This document shows positions 36,129 to 44,144 of a stretch of 64,000 nucleotides of DNA, in pieces. How positions within the stretch are numbered: position 1 is the first letter of the stretch; each line of letters starts with the position of its first letter. Where the stretch lies: positions 1 through 64,000 of the forward strand of contig NZ_QHJH01000011.1 in the NCBI RefSeq assembly GCF_003947455.1, written 5' to 3'. A program made the position numbers and the translations under genes. The DNA comes from Streptomyces sp. WAC 04229 (GTDB lineage Bacteria; Actinomycetota; Actinomycetes; Streptomycetales; Streptomycetaceae). The notes under the pieces were generated by a model. The model was not told where the DNA came from and did no database searches. It saw nothing but the letters and a program-made list of their open reading frames with translations.

Positions 36129-37067
36129 TCAGCCGACGGCGGGACCCGCGATCGGCCTGCCCTCGAAGTCGTAGGGCCAGACGTTGGTCCGGCAGCCGTG
36201 CAGGCCCTTGATCTGCTGCATCATGACCGGTGCCGGCCGCCCCGCCCCGGGGCACCCCTCGTGGCCGTGGCCCAGGAAGTGCCCGACCTCGTGGTTGATG
36301 ATCAGCGCCCGGTACGACGTCACGTCGTCCGCGTAGTACTGCGTGGCCAGCAGCCACCGCTTGAGGTTGACCATGACGTCCTGACCGACGTTGCAGTTGA
36401 CCTCGCCGCCGGTGTCCAGGCCGTACCGGCCGCAGATCGTGTCCACCGTCCCCGCCGTGGCGAGCCGTACCCGGAAGTCGGAGGCGCCGCCCGACACCCG
36501 CCGGAACCCCACGATTCCGTCCGCCGTCCAGCCCCGCTCGTCGGAGAGGATCTCCTCGACCTCGGCCGCGACGTCCCGGGCCGGGATCCCGATGCCGTCC
36601 TCGACCTGGACCACGTAGGTCAGAGTCCGCCCGCTCCCGCCGACCCGTTCCCCGCCGCCGCCCGCGGTGGCGAACGTCCCCGGGCCGGACGACGGGATCG
36701 AGCCGGGATCGCGGTCCTTCCCCGTCCCCGTCGTCCCGTCGGCCTTCTCCTTCTCCGTCGCCTCGGCCTTCTCTGTCTCGACGACGTCGCGCGGCCCGGG
36801 CCGCACGGACGCGGACGGGCCCGGCGGGCCCGCCGGACCGGTGGCGCCGGCGGAGCGGTCTGCGGCGGCTTCCCCGCCCTCACGCAGGGCCAGACCGCCG
36901 GCGAGCACCAGCACCGCCCCGGCCGCGAGACCCGGCCACAGCAGACGCGACCGGACGCCCCGGCGGCGGCGCGCACCGCTGCCACGGCGCCCGCGGGACC
37001 CGCGGCGGTGCCGCCGGTCCGGCGCGGAGGGGGACGAGGGGGTCGATCGGCGCTCGTTCATGATCAC
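36129..37067 (-). CDS. DUF3152 protein with metzincin-type zinc motif
   Basis: A 312-aa protein with a basic N-terminal tail (to about 40), one membrane anchor (about 44-61), a low-complexity linker and a C-terminal DUF3152 domain (about 140-312). The domain contains NHEVGHFLGHGHEGCPG, a canonical HExxHxxGxxH zinc-protease motif, and VMMQQIKGLHGC, which fits a Met-turn. It is probably a membrane-anchored extracytoplasmic metalloprotease. Start is GTG at 37067 or ATG at 37061. It is divergent from a two-component operon and shares its promoter region. Confidence 0.85.
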   Translation of the reverse strand: MIMNERRSTPSSPSAPDRRHRRGSRGRRGSGARRRRGVRSRLLWPGLAAGAVLVLAGGLALREGGEAAADRSAGATGPAGPPGPSASVRPGPRDVVETEKAEATEKEKADGTTGTGKDRDPGSIPSSGPGTFATAGGGGERVGGSGRTLTYVVQVEDGIGIPARDVAAEVEEILSDERGWTADGIVGFRRVSGGASDFRVRLATAGTVDTICGRYGLDTGGEVNCNVGQDVMVNLKRWLLATQYYADDVTSYRALIINHEVGHFLGHGHEGCPGAGRPAPVMMQQIKGLHGCRTNVWPYDFEGRPIAGPAVG

Positions 37068-37096
37068 GAAGCGTGCCGCGACGGTGTGATCGCCCG

Positions 37097-37118
37097 TGGA
37101 CCGCTGTTGGACCGCTGT
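37097..37118. promoter_or_regulatory. Perfect 11-bp tandem repeat, likely response-regulator box
   Basis: TGGACCGCTGT is repeated exactly at 37097-37107 and 37108-37118. OmpR/PhoP-type regulators bind direct repeats with an 11-bp period. It lies 57 bp before the response regulator and about 30 bp before the divergent DUF3152 gene. Confidence 0.7.
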
Positions 37119-37174
37119 GTAACAGCCGTCACCCGCGCGGGGACGCCCGCCCGTTCATACGCATACTGAGACCC

Positions 37175-37864
37175 ATGCCACGGGTCCTGATCATCGAAGA
37201 CGACCGCGCCGTCCGCGACGGCCTGCGCCTCGCCCTGCGCCGCCAGGGGCACGAGGTCGCCGCCGCCGCGACGGGCGAGGAAGGGCTGGAGCTGCTGCGG
37301 TCGTTCCGGCCCGACGCCGTCGTCCTCGACCTGATGCTGCCCGGCATGTCCGGCCTGGAGGTGTGCCGCCGCGCACGCGCCCACGACCAGGTGCCGATCA
37401 TCATGGCCACCGCCCGCGGCGACGACACGGACATCGTCGTCGGCCTGGAGGCCGGAGCCGACGACTACGTGGTCAAGCCGGTCCGCGCCCGGGTCCTGGA
37501 CGCACGCATCCGCGCGGTGCTGCGCCGCGCCGGCGGCACCCCGGACGACCAGGGGACCCCGCGCACGGAACACCACGGCGACCTGGTCATCGACCGCGCC
37601 GGACTGACCGTCACCCACCAGGGGCGGCCCGTCGCCCTCGGCCCCTCGGAGCTGCGGCTGCTGCTCACGCTGTCCGCGTCGGCGGGCCAGGTCTTCAGCC
37701 GCCAGCAGCTCCTGGAAGCCGTGTGGGAGCACAGCTACCACGGGGACGCCCGCCTCGTGGACGCCTGCGTCAAGCGCCTGCGGGCCAAGATCGGCGAGCC
37801 CGCGGGCAGCCCCCGCCACGTCCACACCGTGCGCGGCTTCGGCTACCGGTTCGGGGCCCGGTGA
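37175..37864 (+). CDS. OmpR-family response regulator
   Basis: A 229-aa response regulator with a receiver domain (1-120; acidic pair D9/D10, phosphorylated Asp52, Thr79, Lys101) and a winged-helix output domain (about 130-229, with VDACVKRLRAKIGEP and VRGFGYRF). ATG at 37175 is chosen; an upstream in-frame extension is unsupported. It overlaps the kinase gene by 4 bp (GTGA). The 11-bp repeats upstream suggest autoregulation. Confidence 0.95.
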   Translation: MPRVLIIEDDRAVRDGLRLALRRQGHEVAAAATGEEGLELLRSFRPDAVVLDLMLPGMSGLEVCRRARAHDQVPIIMATARGDDTDIVVGLEAGADDYVVKPVRARVLDARIRAVLRRAGGTPDDQGTPRTEHHGDLVIDRAGLTVTHQGRPVALGPSELRLLLTLSASAGQVFSRQQLLEAVWEHSYHGDARLVDACVKRLRAKIGEPAGSPRHVHTVRGFGYRFGAR

Positions 37865-39360
37865 GGGTTCCGCGGGCGCTGCGCGCGCTGAACGGGCTGC
37901 GCGTGCGGCTGGTGGTGGCCTTCACCCTCGTCGCCGTCGTGGCCACCGTGACCACCGGTGCGCTGACCTTCCGCGAGGCGCGCAACGGGGTCCTCCAGCA
38001 GAGCCAGGACACCGTGATCGAGGACTTCCGGCACCGGGTCAACACCCTGGCCCCCAACTACCGCTTCCCGCCCGACGCGGCCGACCTCCAGGCGTTCGCC
38101 GCCGACGTGGCGCGCAGCGGCCGGTCCCAGACCTGGCGGGTGCTCGCCGCCTACCGGGACGCCGAGGCCACCTCGCGCCCCGGGGACGCCTTCCGCGAAC
38201 TGTCCCCGCAGATGCGCGAGTCCGTGCGCTCCCGCCGGGCCACGGTGTTCCAGCGGGTGTCGCACGACGGCCGGCCCGCACTCGTCGTCGGCATGCCGGT
38301 GACCTTCACCGGCCCGTACGCCGTCTCGGAGAGCGCCTCCGGCCTGGAGGTCTACCTGACCGTGCCCCAACAGGAGGAACAGGGCTACGTCGACGCCCTG
38401 GTCACCGCCATCGAACGGGCCACCGTGCCGGCGCTGGCGCTGGCCGTGCTGATCGCGCTGCTGGCCGCGCGCGGGGTGCTGCGACCCGTGCGGGCACTGC
38501 GCCGCGCCACCCGCAGCATCGCCGAGGGCCGCCTGGACACCCGGCTCGCGGTGCAGGGCTCCGACGAACTCGCCGACCTGTCCCACACCTTCAACGAGAC
38601 CGCCGCCGCCCTGGAGGGCTCGGTGGCGGAGCTGCGGCGCATGGAGGCCGGCGCCCGCCGTTTCGCCGCGGACGTCTCGCACGAACTGCGCACTCCGCTC
38701 GCGGCGATGTCGGCGGTGACGGACGTACTCGACGAGGACGCCGCCGGACTGGACGAGGACACGGCGACGGCGGTGCGCCTCATCAGCGAGGAGACCACCA
38801 AGCTGGCCACCCTGGTGGACGACCTGATGGAGATCTCCCGGTTCGACGCGGGGGCCGCCGCCCTGCACCTGGACGAGATCGACCTGGCGGAGTCCGTACG
38901 GCGCACGCTCGCCTCCCGCGGCTGGCTGGACTCGGTGACGGCCGGCCTGCCCGGACCGGGCGAGCTGCGCGGCCGGGTCGACCCGCGCCGCCTCGACGTC
39001 GTCGTCGCGAACCTCGTCGGCAACGCCCTGCGGCACGGCGCACCCCCGGTCCACGTGGGACTGAGCGCGGGGGACGAGACGGGCACCGGGGAAGAGGCGG
39101 TCCTCACGGTCCGCGACCGGGGCGACGGCATCCCCGAGAGCGTCCTGCCGCACGTCTTCGACCGCTTCTACAAGTCGGACGCCGCCCGCACCCGCACCGA
39201 GGGCAGCGGCCTCGGGCTGGCCATCACCGCGGAGAACGTACGCCTGCACGGCGGTACCGTGCGGGCGGCCAACGACCCGGGCGGCGGCGCGGTCTTCACG
39301 GTCGTGCTGCCCCTGCCGCGCGACGGGGCGACGGACGCGGCCAAGGAGGGCCGGACATGA
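37861..39360 (+). CDS. Membrane sensor histidine kinase
   Basis: A 499-aa sensor kinase with membrane helices at about 16-36 and 186-204 enclosing an extracytoplasmic sensor of about 150 residues. A HAMP linker follows, then the H-box DVSHELRTPL with His274, the N-box NLVGNALRHG, DRGDGIPE (G1), FDRFYKSD and GSGLGLAI (G2). The GTG start overlaps the regulator gene by 4 bp, and its stop overlaps the lipoprotein start by 4 bp. The genes are thus tightly coupled and form one signalling operon. Confidence 0.95.
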   Translation: MRVPRALRALNGLRVRLVVAFTLVAVVATVTTGALTFREARNGVLQQSQDTVIEDFRHRVNTLAPNYRFPPDAADLQAFAADVARSGRSQTWRVLAAYRDAEATSRPGDAFRELSPQMRESVRSRRATVFQRVSHDGRPALVVGMPVTFTGPYAVSESASGLEVYLTVPQQEEQGYVDALVTAIERATVPALALAVLIALLAARGVLRPVRALRRATRSIAEGRLDTRLAVQGSDELADLSHTFNETAAALEGSVAELRRMEAGARRFAADVSHELRTPLAAMSAVTDVLDEDAAGLDEDTATAVRLISEETTKLATLVDDLMEISRFDAGAAALHLDEIDLAESVRRTLASRGWLDSVTAGLPGPGELRGRVDPRRLDVVVANLVGNALRHGAPPVHVGLSAGDETGTGEEAVLTVRDRGDGIPESVLPHVFDRFYKSDAARTRTEGSGLGLAITAENVRLHGGTVRAANDPGGGAVFTVVLPLPRDGATDAAKEGRT

Positions 39361-40025
39361 AACCGCCGACGACACCACGGACCGCCCGACGCGCCCTCCC
39401 GCTCCTGCTCGCGGCGCTGCTCCCGCTGGCCGGCTGCGGCATCCCCGAGACCGGCGTGGTCGAGGCGGGTGAACCCGCGACCGGCGTCCTGCAACCGGGC
39501 GTCGCTCCCAGCCCGTCCCAGGCACAGCCCACGCCGGTGCCCGTCGCCGCCGTGCCGCTCTTCTTCGTCGACGACGGCGCCCTGGCGCCGGTGACCCGGA
39601 CGGTGCCCAATGCCACCGATCCCGGCACCGTCGTCCTCATGCTGTTCAAGGGCCCGGACGACCAGGAGCGGAACAGGGGACTGACGACCGAACTGCCGCT
39701 CACCGCCGCCGCGCCCACCGTCCGCGTCGACGGTGCGTCGGTCACCGTGCTCCTGCCGCGCGGCACGAGCAGCCTCAGCGGCACGGCCGTGGACCAGCTG
39801 GCCTGCACGGTCGCCGCCGCCCGGCTGCGTCAGGACCCGGCGCTGGACCGGGCGCAGGTGACCGTGGAACAGCCCGGTGGCCGGCTCTCGGGCCGCTCCA
39901 GCGACGACTGCCCGGCGGGCGCGGAACCGGCCCGCGCCGGGGCGGGCGGCACCGGCACCGCCGTGCCCAGCGCAAGCGGAACCGGTGCCCCCGGCCCATC
40001 CGGTGGCACCGGCGGTGGCGGCTGA
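39357..40025 (+). CDS. Lipoprotein with GerMN-like domain
   Basis: A 222-aa exported lipoprotein. The signal peptide ends in the lipobox LLPLAGC (Cys about residue 26). The following part resembles a single GerMN domain (VPLFFVDDGALAPVTRTVPN, VMLMLF-type strand, TAAAPTVRVDGASVTVLLPR, AVDQLACTVAAA). The tail is Gly/Ser/Pro-rich. It follows a histidine kinase directly, as LpqB follows MtrB in the MtrAB system, and may modulate the sensor from outside the membrane. Overlap with the kinase gene is 4 bp. Confidence 0.85.
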   Translation: MKPPTTPRTARRALPLLLAALLPLAGCGIPETGVVEAGEPATGVLQPGVAPSPSQAQPTPVPVAAVPLFFVDDGALAPVTRTVPNATDPGTVVLMLFKGPDDQERNRGLTTELPLTAAAPTVRVDGASVTVLLPRGTSSLSGTAVDQLACTVAAARLRQDPALDRAQVTVEQPGGRLSGRSSDDCPAGAEPARAGAGGTGTAVPSASGTGAPGPSGGTGGGG

Positions 40026-40035
40026 CGGGTTCGCG

Positions 40036-40395
40036 TCAGCGTCGTCCGCCCGGCCCTCCGCTGCCGAACGCACCGCTGCCGCCCTCGTCCCAGCGGGGCC
40101 GCTCCTGTCCGGCGGCGGTGCGGCTGCCCTGATGGCCCAGGTCGTGCGGCAGCGTCCGTTCGTCGCTCTGCGGCATCTCGTCGGGCTCCCGCCGCTCCCG
40201 CTCCTCGCGCACCGGCCCGTCGTCGGGCAGGCGGGGCTGCTCCTCCGGCAGCGGCGGCGGAGACTCACGGCGCTTGAGACGGCTGCCGAAGGCGAACGCG
40301 CCGATCAGCAGGGCCGCCACCACGACGGCGGCCACGATCAGTCCGATGCCGAGCCCGCCCGCGCCCGCGGCCAGGTCCATTGCTGTGTCGTTCAT
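40036..40395 (-). CDS. Single-span membrane protein (DUF6479-like)
   Basis: A 119-aa protein: short N-terminus, one glycine-rich membrane helix (GGLGIGLIVAAVVVAALLIG, about 13-32) and a long charged, proline-rich cytoplasmic tail. This pattern resembles the DUF6479 proteins of Streptomyces; the function is unknown. It converges on the lipoprotein gene and is divergent from the copper-binding protein. Confidence 0.7.
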   Translation of the reverse strand: MNDTAMDLAAGAGGLGIGLIVAAVVVAALLIGAFAFGSRLKRRESPPPLPEEQPRLPDDGPVREERERREPDEMPQSDERTLPHDLGHQGSRTAAGQERPRWDEGGSGAFGSGGPGGRR

Positions 40396-40485
40396 GGCGG
40401 TCGGGTACCCGGAAATCCCGCCAGAACCCTTGGAAACACCCGGGCCCGCCGGTTTGCCGTCGCTCGCGGCGGCAACCCGCCCGGT

Positions 40486-40863
40486 GTGACATCGACGACG
40501 ACTTCCCAGCAGGAGCTGTTCCGCTTCCTCGAGGACCGCTTCGCGTGCGCACAGGCGTGCACCGAGTGCGCCAGGGCCTGCGCGCTGCGGGCCAGCCTCG
40601 TGGACCCGGACGGAACCGAGAACCAGGAACTCGTACGGCGCCGGGGCATCATGTGCGCGGAGGTCTGCGACGCGACCTGCCGGGTGCTGTCCGAACAGAA
40701 CCAGGTGGACGAGGACGCCATCCGCGTCCAACTGGAGTGGTGCCGGCAGGTGTGCCTGGAGAGCGCCCACGTCTTCGACGCGCACCCGGGCGCCGAGGAG
40801 AGCGCGCAGGCGTGCCGCGACTGCGCCCAAGCCTGCGGAGAGTTCCTGGACACCCTGCACTGA
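40486..40863 (+). CDS. Cysteine-rich four-helix-bundle copper-binding protein
   Basis: This 125-aa protein has about 13 Cys spread along four helices: CAQACTECARACAL, CAEVCDATCRVL, CRQVCLESAHVF and CRDCAQACGEFL. This is the DUF326/Csp copper-storage pattern, in which cysteines line the bundle and bind Cu(I). There is no export signal, so it would act in the cytosol. GTG at 40486 is the likely start; the region has no strong ribosome site. Confidence 0.85.
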   Translation: MTSTTTSQQELFRFLEDRFACAQACTECARACALRASLVDPDGTENQELVRRRGIMCAEVCDATCRVLSEQNQVDEDAIRVQLEWCRQVCLESAHVFDAHPGAEESAQACRDCAQACGEFLDTLH

Positions 40864-40906
40864 CGCCCGGGAGCGGCGGCCCCTGGGATCCGGCCGCGCG
40901 GGGCGT

Positions 40907-40912
40907 TAGCCT
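40907..40912 (+). promoter_or_regulatory. -10 element of a leaderless transcript
   Basis: TAGCCT ends 6 nt before the ATG at 40919 with no ribosome site between. Confidence 0.55.
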
Positions 40913-40918
40913 CGCTCC

Positions 40919-41776
40919 ATGGCGGCGACGCGTGACGCCGATCCGGGGCTGTTCGGCCCGGACTCGGTGACCTGGCAGGCGCACGGCGACCCGATGATGT
41001 GGATCGCCGGCATCCGCGCCCTCTACCTCCAGGCCCTGCACCCCCGCGCCGTACGGGGCGTCACGCAGAACAGCGACTTCCGGCGCGACGCCTGGGGCCG
41101 CCTGATGCGCACCGCCGGATTCGTCGGCACCACCACGTACGGCACCACGGAGGCCGCCGAGCGGGCGGGCGCCCGGGTCCGGCGGATCCACACCCTGCTC
41201 GGCGCGACCGACCCCGGCACGGGGGAGCGGTACGGCGTGGACGAACCCGCGCTGCTGATGTGGGTGCACTGCGCCGAGATCGGCTCCTACCTGCACGTCC
41301 TGCGCCGCTCCGGCTACCCCCTCACCGACGCCCACGCCGACCGCTACCTCGCCGAGCACCGGCACAGCGCCCGCCTCGTCGGCCTCGACCCCGAAGCCGT
41401 ACCCGCCGGCCGGTCCGAGCTGGCCGCCTACTTCGACCGGGTACGGCCCGAGCTGGCCGCCGGCGCCGAGGCACGCGAGGTGGACGACTTCCTGCGCAAC
41501 CCGCCCGTCCCGCCCCTGCTGGTCCCGGCCCGCGCACTGCTGTGGCGGCGGGTCGCGCATCTGGCGTACGACTCCCTACCGCCGTACGCGCACGAGCTGT
41601 ACGGCAGACCGGCGCCCCCACCCGCCACCGTCACCCGGCGGCTTCGCGCCACGGGCACCCTGCTGCGCGCGATTCCCGCACGTCTGCGCTGGCAACTGCC
41701 GCCCAAACACATCCTCGGCGCGATGGCACGGCTCGGTCCGGCCGCGCGCCCGGCACCGTACAAACTCGGACGATAA
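40919..41776 (+). CDS. Oxygenase MpaB family protein (DUF2236)
   Basis: A 285-aa protein of the DUF2236/MpaB group, related to latex-clearing rubber oxygenases and fungal MpaB. Conserved parts are ALYLQALHPRAVRGVTQNSD with a heme-ligand candidate His, WGRLMRTAGFVGTTTYGTTE and WVHCAEIGSYLHVLRRSG. It probably binds heme b; the substrate is unknown. The upstream hexamer suggests a leaderless mRNA. No export signal is present. Confidence 0.85.
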   Translation: MAATRDADPGLFGPDSVTWQAHGDPMMWIAGIRALYLQALHPRAVRGVTQNSDFRRDAWGRLMRTAGFVGTTTYGTTEAAERAGARVRRIHTLLGATDPGTGERYGVDEPALLMWVHCAEIGSYLHVLRRSGYPLTDAHADRYLAEHRHSARLVGLDPEAVPAGRSELAAYFDRVRPELAAGAEAREVDDFLRNPPVPPLLVPARALLWRRVAHLAYDSLPPYAHELYGRPAPPPATVTRRLRATGTLLRAIPARLRWQLPPKHILGAMARLGPAARPAPYKLGR

Positions 41777-41834
41777 GCCGCCATACTGGACCGGCCAGGG
41801 GAGGGCGCGGACTGCTACGGGGGCGGGCAGCGAG

Positions 41835-43970
41835 ATGGGGGACACCACGCTGCTCCAGGGCCGGTACCGGCTGCTGGAGCGGATCGGGCGCGGCGGCATG
41901 GGCGAGGTCTGGCGGGCGAAGGACGAGTCACTGGACCGTCGCGTCGCCGTCAAGTGCCTCAAACCGCTGGGCACCCGGCACGACCAGTCGCTCACCCGCG
42001 CGATGCGGGAGCGGTTCCGGCGCGAGGCCCGGGTGGCCGCCGCGCTCCAGCACCGCGGGGTCACCGTCGTCCACGACTTCGGCGAGTGCGACGGCGTGCT
42101 CTTCCTGGTCATGGAGCTGCTGGAGGGCCGCGACCTGAGCCGGCTCCTCAAGGACAACGGCCACCGCCCGCTGCCGGTCCCCGACGTCGTCGACATCGCC
42201 GAACAGGTCGCCCAGGCCCTCGCCCACACCCACGAGCGGGGCATCGTGCACCGCGACCTCAAGCCCGCGAACATCGTCCGGCTCACCGACGGCACCGTGA
42301 AGATCTGCGACTTCGGCATCGCCCGGCTGGGCGACGACGTCGGGTTCACCGCCCGGCTCACCGGTACGGGCATCGCCATGGGCACCCCGCACTACATGTC
42401 GCCGGAGCAGATCGGCGGCGACGACGTCGACGGGCGCAGCGACCTGTACTCGCTGGGCTGCGTGCTGTACGAGGTCGCCACCGGCGCCCCGCCGTTCGAC
42501 CTCGACGACACCTGGGCGGTCCTCGTCGGCCACCGCGACACCGAGCCCGAGCCGCCCCGCGGCCACCGCGCCGACCTGCCCGGTTTCCTGGACCGCATCA
42601 TCCTGGACCTGCTGGCCAAGCGGCCCGAGCAACGCCCCGACGACACCCGGGAACTGGCCCGCCGGATCACCGCAGGCCGTACGGCACCGGCGTCCGGGCC
42701 GGCCCCGGCGGCGCCCCGGCCGCGGACGCCCCTGCCGGCCGGGGCCCGCACCACGCCACCCTCCTGGACCCAGGGCCATGCCGCCGGACACACGACGGCC
42801 GGCCCCGGCCCGCGCACCACGCCGCCCGACCGCACCGGGAGAGCCGCCGCCCTGACCGCACGGCACCACGCGGGCCTGAGCCTGGGGCGGCTCGGCCGCT
42901 GGGAGGAGGCCGGCGACGTGCACCGCGCGGTGGCCGCCGAACGCGAGCAGCTGCTCGGCCCCGACCACCCCGACACGCTCGCCAGCCGCTACGAGGTCGC
43001 CTTCGTCCTCGGCCGCACCGGGCACGCCGCCGACGCGCTGCGCGCGTACAAGCGCGTCGCCGAGGCCAGGATCCGGGTCCTGGGCGCCGACCACGCCGCC
43101 ACCCTCGCCGCCCGCCAGGAGATGGCCTACGCCCTGGGACGGCTCGGCCGGCACACCGACGCCCACCAGGTCTACACGGCGGTCCTGGCCGCCCGGGAGC
43201 GCACCATGGGCGCCGAGCACCCCGACACCCTGCGCTGCCGCCACAACCTGGCCTTCAACCTCGGCCGCCTCGGGCGCACCGAGGACGCCCACCGCCTGGC
43301 CCGCGAGGTGGCCGCCGCGCGCGCCCGCGTGCTCGGCCCCGACCATCCCGACACCCTCGTCACCCGCTACGAGGTGGCCTACGAACTGGGGCGGCTGGGC
43401 CGCTGGCCGGAAGCCCTGGCGACCTACCGGGGCGTCGCCGCGGCCCGCGGCAGGGCGCTGGGCCCCGACCACCCCGACACCCTCGCCGCCCGCTACGAGA
43501 CCGGCATCGCCCTGGGCCGCCTGGGCCGCAGCACCGAAGCGCTGGCGCTGTACGCGGAACTGATCGCCGACCGCGCCCGCGCCCAGGGGCCCGAACACCC
43601 GGAGACCCTGCGCGCCCGGCACGGCCTGGGCGTCAACCTCGGCCGGCTCGGCCGCTGGGCGGAGGCCCTCGCCGAGTCCCGAGAGGTGTGCGCGGTCCGC
43701 ACCCGCGTCCTGGGCGCCGATCACCCGGACACCCTGGTCAGCCGCCGCGAGGTCGCCGTCGCGCTGTGCCGGCTCGGCCGCTGGTCCGCCGCCCTCGCCG
43801 AGTACCGCCTGGTCACCGGCGCCCGCCACCGCGTCCTGGGCGCCGACCATCCCGACACCCGCACCGCCCGCGACGACGAGGCGCACTGCCTGGCACAGCT
43901 CGGCCGCGCCACCGAGGCCGCGGAGCTGTACCACCGGGTCGCGGCACCGCACCGGGCGGCGGCGCACTGA
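41835..43970 (+). CDS. Serine/threonine protein kinase fused to tetratricopeptide repeats
   Basis: A 711-aa soluble protein. The Hanks-type kinase (about 9-270) is complete: RIGRGGMGEVW, Lys40, HRDLKPAN (139-146; catalytic Asp141) and DFG (159-161). A Pro/Thr-rich linker (about 272-335) leads to a repeat domain with a 42-residue period. The unit marker LGPDHPDTL (or close variants) occurs eight times, indicating a kinesin-light-chain-type TPR superhelix of about nine helical pairs. There is no membrane segment or PASTA domain. The TPR part probably recruits substrates or partner proteins. Confidence 0.93.
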   Translation: MGDTTLLQGRYRLLERIGRGGMGEVWRAKDESLDRRVAVKCLKPLGTRHDQSLTRAMRERFRREARVAAALQHRGVTVVHDFGECDGVLFLVMELLEGRDLSRLLKDNGHRPLPVPDVVDIAEQVAQALAHTHERGIVHRDLKPANIVRLTDGTVKICDFGIARLGDDVGFTARLTGTGIAMGTPHYMSPEQIGGDDVDGRSDLYSLGCVLYEVATGAPPFDLDDTWAVLVGHRDTEPEPPRGHRADLPGFLDRIILDLLAKRPEQRPDDTRELARRITAGRTAPASGPAPAAPRPRTPLPAGARTTPPSWTQGHAAGHTTAGPGPRTTPPDRTGRAAALTARHHAGLSLGRLGRWEEAGDVHRAVAAEREQLLGPDHPDTLASRYEVAFVLGRTGHAADALRAYKRVAEARIRVLGADHAATLAARQEMAYALGRLGRHTDAHQVYTAVLAARERTMGAEHPDTLRCRHNLAFNLGRLGRTEDAHRLAREVAAARARVLGPDHPDTLVTRYEVAYELGRLGRWPEALATYRGVAAARGRALGPDHPDTLAARYETGIALGRLGRSTEALALYAELIADRARAQGPEHPETLRARHGLGVNLGRLGRWAEALAESREVCAVRTRVLGADHPDTLVSRREVAVALCRLGRWSAALAEYRLVTGARHRVLGADHPDTRTARDDEAHCLAQLGRATEAAELYHRVAAPHRAAAH

Positions 43971-44144
43971 GCGCGCGGCTCGGTCGGCGAGCCCGGGCTG
44001 CGCACCGCCCTGCCGATCGCACCTGCCGGCGGGCCGGACGTCTCGTGGGCGCCGCGGGCGGCCCGGTCACCGGCAGGCTCTTCCACCGGCCGGCTCCGTG
44101 AGCCACCCCTGGCCGCCCCGGACCGCCCCGTGTTACCAAGAGCC

